The translations under genes and the position numbers were made by a program. The notes under the pieces were generated by a model that was not told the origin of the DNA, ran no database searches, and was given only the letters and a program-made list of their open reading frames with translations. From NCBI GenBank assembly GCA_021296165.1, contig JAGWAW010000053.1, forward strand, positions 4,866 through 13,495: a stretch of DNA of 8,630 nt. The letters are read 5' to 3'. The stretch is from Nitrosopumilaceae archaeon (GTDB taxonomy: Archaea > Thermoproteota > Nitrososphaeria > Nitrososphaerales > Nitrosopumilaceae). Shown piece by piece: positions 6,375 to 8,630 of the stretch (the first letter of the stretch is position 1; every line of letters begins with the position of its first letter).

Positions 6375-7760
6375 GTGTATGCCTTCACGTACGTCGCGCT
6401 GCTGTCGTGTCTGCTCGTAGCAGGGGCCGTTGCTCCATCTCTGGGGGCCCAACTGGAGATAGAGCTGGATCCCAGCGTTGACTCGGCGCCATTCAAAATG
6501 ACATACCAAAGGACGGTATTCATAGAGTACGAGCAGGGTGGCAACGTGGCGACTTTTCTGGACGGCACCAAGCTGGCGCTGGAGGGCGCCGCCGGCCCCG
6601 AGGATCCGGCAGTGCAGCGGCTTGCCGCCGGTCTAAACGAAAAGATACGCTCTGACCGCAGCCTGGCCAGCGTGGACGACCTGAGCGTCGAATATGGATT
6701 TTACATGACGGGGCGGGACGTCAACACCTCGCTGGACTTTAGGGTGGTACTGACAGGAAACATAGTCGGCTATGTCATAGTACAGGACCAGCAAAAGACG
6801 CTGGTAGATCTGGGGTGGAGGGGACTCAGCCTGGACGAGCCGGTGGTGATAGACGGGGTGGATGTGAACATACCGCTGAATATTCTGCGCGACCACGATC
6901 CGGCGATATATGAGCTGGTACGTGGCACCGACGCCGGCAGGATACTCTCAATGCCGCTGATAAACGCCGACTTTATCCTGGAGATGCCCATGGCGAGATG
7001 GCACTTTCTGTTTGATCCCACCGGAATAATAGAGGACTCCAAGAAAAGCGGCCTGTCCGACGAGCTGGCCGGGCGCGTGATCTCGGGGTGGTCGATGGGC
7101 ACCAGCGACATCTTCGTCAGGCAGGTGGAGCGGGAGTGGAGCGCTACTGTCGATGGAGTATCCCACCCGGACATACCGGGGGAGGTCTCATACGACCTGG
7201 TGGCCAGACAGGCAGCCGACAGCGGTAACATACACATCGTAGGCTTTGGCTCCCTTGACACGCTGGACGGCGTGGAGATAGCGGGGGTGACGGCCGAGGC
7301 GCCGGAGGGATTTGGCGACCCGGCCACGGGCGACTTTCCGGTCTTTATCATATATGGGATGGCGGGGATGGCGGCCGTTGGTGGGGGCGCCTTCTTCATG
7401 TTTAGCAACCGCGCCCTGAAGAACGAGAAGCGGGGCCAACAGGGGATTGACCCCCGCCGGCTGGTGAGCCACCAGACCAGCGCCGCCTCCGGCGGATACC
7501 AGACCAACCGCGGGGAGGCGCATCTCAGGGACTTTGCAGACTACCAGCAGACCCGCAGCTACTACGAACGGGCAGGGCAGCCGGCCGCGCAACATACCCC
7601 GCCGCCTGCCCCGGCATCAGCCGAAGATGCCGCTTGCGCCTGCGCCGTGTCTGCCGGGATGGATTCTGAGTGCGACTGCCAAGTGCGGGGATCCTGCTTG
7701 TGCGACGCCGCTTGCGGATGCCCGGCGGAGACATGCCGGGAATATGCGGGATCGATGTAG
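6375..7760 (+). CDS. membrane-anchored protein with extracellular domain and Cys-rich cytoplasmic tail
   Basis: I do not recognise the family. The 461-residue product starts with a signal peptide or first membrane helix (MYAFTYVALLSCLLVAGAVA, then PSLGA). An extracytoplasmic region of about 295 residues, rich in beta-strand patterns, follows. A membrane helix (about 322-343) is followed by basic residues (NRALKNEKR), placing the C-terminus in the cytoplasm. The tail is low in hydrophobics (DPRRLVSH, repeated Gln/Tyr, PPPAPAS) and ends in a segment with nine cysteines at 421-454 (CAC, CDC, CLC, CGC and one more). These paired CxC units look suited to binding zinc or another thiophilic metal, or to redox chemistry, which is inference. 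Its start follows a TATA box at leaderless spacing. Using GTG 6342 instead would add 11 residues (MFYIAKNAIGY) and give a basic n-region, so that start remains possible. It appears to be a single-gene transcript. Confidence 0.85.
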   Translation: MYAFTYVALLSCLLVAGAVAPSLGAQLEIELDPSVDSAPFKMTYQRTVFIEYEQGGNVATFLDGTKLALEGAAGPEDPAVQRLAAGLNEKIRSDRSLASVDDLSVEYGFYMTGRDVNTSLDFRVVLTGNIVGYVIVQDQQKTLVDLGWRGLSLDEPVVIDGVDVNIPLNILRDHDPAIYELVRGTDAGRILSMPLINADFILEMPMARWHFLFDPTGIIEDSKKSGLSDELAGRVISGWSMGTSDIFVRQVEREWSATVDGVSHPDIPGEVSYDLVARQAADSGNIHIVGFGSLDTLDGVEIAGVTAEAPEGFGDPATGDFPVFIIYGMAGMAAVGGGAFFMFSNRALKNEKRGQQGIDPRRLVSHQTSAASGGYQTNRGEAHLRDFADYQQTRSYYERAGQPAAQHTPPPAPASAEDAACACAVSAGMDSECDCQVRGSCLCDAACGCPAETCREYAGSM

Positions 7761-8228
7761 TCTGGTCCGCGAAGATGCGCCCGACGATCTTGTAATTTGG
7801 TATGGGCCATTTGTTTGGTGGCCGCGCGGGAAATTTTCAAATTACGAGAGTGTTTCGGTTTCTGATGCGCTATCGAACAGGCAGGTGTCAACTAGGATAA
7901 TAGGCATACACGATCCAAATCTATATTAAAGGAGCGTGCGCCTGTCTCTTCAGATCACGACAAATGAAGTAACAGACACACCGCCTAACGGAAATTCAGG
8001 GGGCAATAAAAGCCATACAGACGGAAATTGCGGGCCGTCAGCCATGCAACGATACATGCCGCGAGGCTGGGCTGTGGCGCGAGGTGGCCATCAGATCAAT
8101 GCGGTGCGCTGAGAATATGGCCAACATGCTGCAAGGCCAGGCGGTTCTATTGCAAAGTCGGTTGATATCGATTTCTTGTGTTTTTCGAGCCAATCACATT
8201 AGATGGGGAGCTCGGCGCAGGGAGCGGG
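7761..8228 (+). other. AT-richer intergenic region with repeats and possible gene remnant
   Basis: Nothing here is firmly coding. Base composition turns noticeably more AT-rich than in the flanking genes, especially around 7830-8000. It contains a nested inverted repeat (7792-7845), a lone TATA-like CTATATTAAA (7921-7930) with no convincing start codon at the right distance on either strand, a direct repeat ACGGAAATT (7988-7996 and 8021-8029), and a + strand frame that reads like protein but lacks a usable start (see 7964-8278). Confidence 0.45.
7792..7845 (+). repeat. nested inverted repeat downstream of the Cys-tail gene
   Basis: GTAATTTG (7792-7799) and CAAATTAC (7838-7845) are perfect inverted copies. 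Inside them GGCCA (7805-7809) and TGGCC (7819-7823) can pair as well. Together they would fold into a two-part stem about 30 bases after the stop codon at 7760. It could be a 3' UTR structure or a small RNA; nothing in the sequence decides between these. Confidence 0.4.
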
Positions 8229-8278
8229 CTAATCTGGCCTTACCACCAGTATGTCGTCTCCACGGAAGACGAACTTGA
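7964..8278 (+). pseudogene. possible decayed small helical-protein gene
   Basis: The frame begins ATG AAG TAA at 7964, and after this stop runs open from 7973 to a TGA at 8276-8278. The middle reads like a real amphipathic helical protein (LTEIQGAIKAIQTEIAG, then CREAGLWREVAIRSMRCAEN, then MLQGQAVLLQSRL), with heptad-like hydrophobic spacing. No ATG, GTG or TTG occurs in this frame between 7970 and GTG 8084. The end (from about 8180) turns into Arg-rich shadow sequence overlapping the opposite-strand gene at 8229-8402. A remnant that has lost its start region and natural stop would explain this. Alternatives are a short gene starting at GTG 8084 or chance. No relative was recognised. Confidence 0.28.
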
Positions 8279-8402
8279 GGACGTCGGGGTTGCCGAGCCG
8301 CTCCAAGACTGGCTTTGGTATGTAGCTGTAGTTGGTGTGGCGCTGTGGGTTGCGGATTATGGACACGGTAAACTCGGTTGCACCCTTGCGCCATGTTACC
8401 AT
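8229..8402 (-). CDS. 57-residue AbrB-like (swapped-hairpin) small protein
   Basis: This small minus-strand gene reads from ATG 8402 to TAG 8229. The product starts MVTWRKGATEFTVSII and continues with SYIPKPVLERLGNPD (26-40) and LKFVFRGDDILVVRP (42-56). The pattern 'IPKxxxxxLGNPDxLKFxFxGDDIxVxRP' resembles the SpoVT/AbrB swapped-hairpin fold (IPKEIREKLGLKxGDxVEFxxxDGxIxI), which is used in DNA-binding transition-state regulators and antitoxins. The first 20 residues would supply an additional strand. The start is supported by a TATA box centred 26 bases upstream on the same strand, so the mRNA is probably leaderless. Its codons show the G/C-rich third positions of neighbouring genes. It may be an autonomous regulator. 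The AbrB relation is inferred from pattern only. No toxin-like partner is adjacent within view. Confidence 0.78.
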   Translation of the reverse strand: MVTWRKGATEFTVSIIRNPQRHTNYSYIPKPVLERLGNPDVLKFVFRGDDILVVRPD

Positions 8403-8422
8403 CGGGGTGGATTGGCCCGGCT

Positions 8423-8433
8423 GCTATTTAAGC
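8423..8433 (-). promoter_or_regulatory. archaeal TATA box of the AbrB-like gene
   Basis: Read on the minus strand this is GCTTAAATAGC. The TTAAATA begins 29 bases before the ATG at 8402, matching the geometry of the other promoters in the window and predicting a leaderless transcript. It is divergent from the + strand TATA box at 8467. Confidence 0.72.
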
Positions 8434-8466
8434 GCGGCAGGGGGCGGAACTGGAAGATCCTAAATG

Positions 8467-8476
8467 TTAATATATA
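8467..8476 (+). promoter_or_regulatory. TATA box of the gene entering at the window's right edge
   Basis: TTAATATATA begins 30 bases before ATG 8497 and 26 before ATG 8493. With the minus-strand TATA box at 8423-8433 it makes a compact divergent promoter region about 90 bases long between the two start codons. Confidence 0.6.
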
Positions 8477-8479
8477 CTC

Positions 8480-8489
8480 ACCAATTGGT
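8480..8489. promoter_or_regulatory. palindromic candidate operator
   Basis: ACCAATTGGT is a perfect 10-base palindrome between the TATA box (8467-8476) and the start codon at 8497. A dimeric repressor bound there would block RNA polymerase at the transcription start. The position is suggestive; the regulator is unknown. Confidence 0.35.
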
Positions 8490-8496
8490 TTCATGC

Positions 8497-8630
8497 ATGG
8501 CCGCCAAGGCGCCGGCGCGCAAGATGCACGTCAGGGCCGCAAACGAGGGGGGCGAACGTGTTTAGGTGATTTTGGGGGACCATCTGCGCAAAAAATACGC
8601 GCCCCATCCGTGCCAGTTTGGCATAACATG
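8497..8630 (+). CDS. start of an unidentified gene, interrupted by in-frame TAG (3' partial)
   Basis: ATG 8497 sits at leaderless distance from the TATA box and opens a 22-codon frame (MAAKAPARKMHVRAANEGGE, then RV) ending in TAG at 8563-8565. The same frame resumes directly with GTG 8566 (VILGDHLRKKYAPHPCQFGIT) and stays open to the window edge. Both halves have coding-like composition: third positions before the TAG are almost all G or C. Possible readings are a short leader peptide abutting the real gene (TAGGTG), one gene with a nonsense mutation or sequencing error, or stop-codon readthrough. The overlapping frame from ATG 8493 is also open to the edge but has poorer codon use. No family was recognised. 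Confidence 0.4.

Noticed and set aside
5891..6481. Plus-strand open frame of about 196 codons through the intergenic region
   Set aside because: Its codon use is unlike the neighbours, it carries no recognisable domain, and it overlaps the promoter and start of the 6375 gene in another frame.
7562..7891. Minus-strand frame opposite the cysteine-rich tail
   Set aside because: It starts at a TTG with no fitting promoter, and most of it is antisense to a well-supported gene.
7988..8029. Direct repeat ACGGAAATT, two copies 33 bases apart
   Set aside because: It is only nine bases and two copies. There is no array, so no CRISPR or integration-site claim is justified.
7936..8112. Plus-strand 58-residue frame from GTG 7936
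   Set aside because: Its composition is low-complexity and not coding-like. The GTG lies only about ten bases after the TATA-like sequence at 7921-7930.

Overview
The window looks like part of a GC-rich ammonia-oxidising (group I.1a) thaumarchaeal genome, most like the sponge symbiont Cenarchaeum symbiosum. This assignment is inference. It rests on high GC with frequent ATA isoleucine codons, archaeal TATA boxes placed a fixed distance before start codons (leaderless transcripts), an archaeal surface-protein/ABC-transporter operon, and a CLIATAAFGS motif of the 'CFI-box' type found at the C-terminus of thaumarchaeal surface proteins. No database could be searched.

Layout. Positions 2-991 (+) hold the C-terminal three quarters of a serpin protease inhibitor whose 5' end lies outside the window. 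Positions 1103-4273 (+) form a three-gene operon: an FtsX/LolC-like permease, a LolD/MacB-like ATPase, and a secreted, C-terminally anchored protein of COG1361/CARDB-like beta domains. Positions 4316-5881 (+) encode an exported three-part protein: cyclophilin prolyl isomerase, PsbP-like domain, then CFI-box domain with a C-terminal membrane segment. After about 490 bases without a supported gene, 6375-7760 (+) encodes a membrane-anchored protein with an extracellular domain and a nine-cysteine cytoplasmic tail. Positions 7761-8228 are more AT-rich, with structured repeats and a possible gene remnant. Positions 8229-8402 (-) encode a 57-residue AbrB-like small protein. A divergent promoter starts a further + strand gene at 8497 that runs off the window and is interrupted by an in-frame TAG.

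How it fits together. All four large + strand loci after the first 1 kb, except the ATPase, face the cell envelope or carry signal peptides. The region reads as a surface-protein neighbourhood: an inhibitor of serine proteases, an ABC system of the type that works on membrane-anchored substrates, its likely partner surface protein, an extracytoplasmic foldase, and a transmembrane protein with a possible metal- or redox-sensing tail. Transcripts appear leaderless where a TATA box precedes the gene, and non-ATG starts (TTG, TTG, GTG) are used at three of them. The internal operon gene at 2975 has a Shine-Dalgarno site instead.
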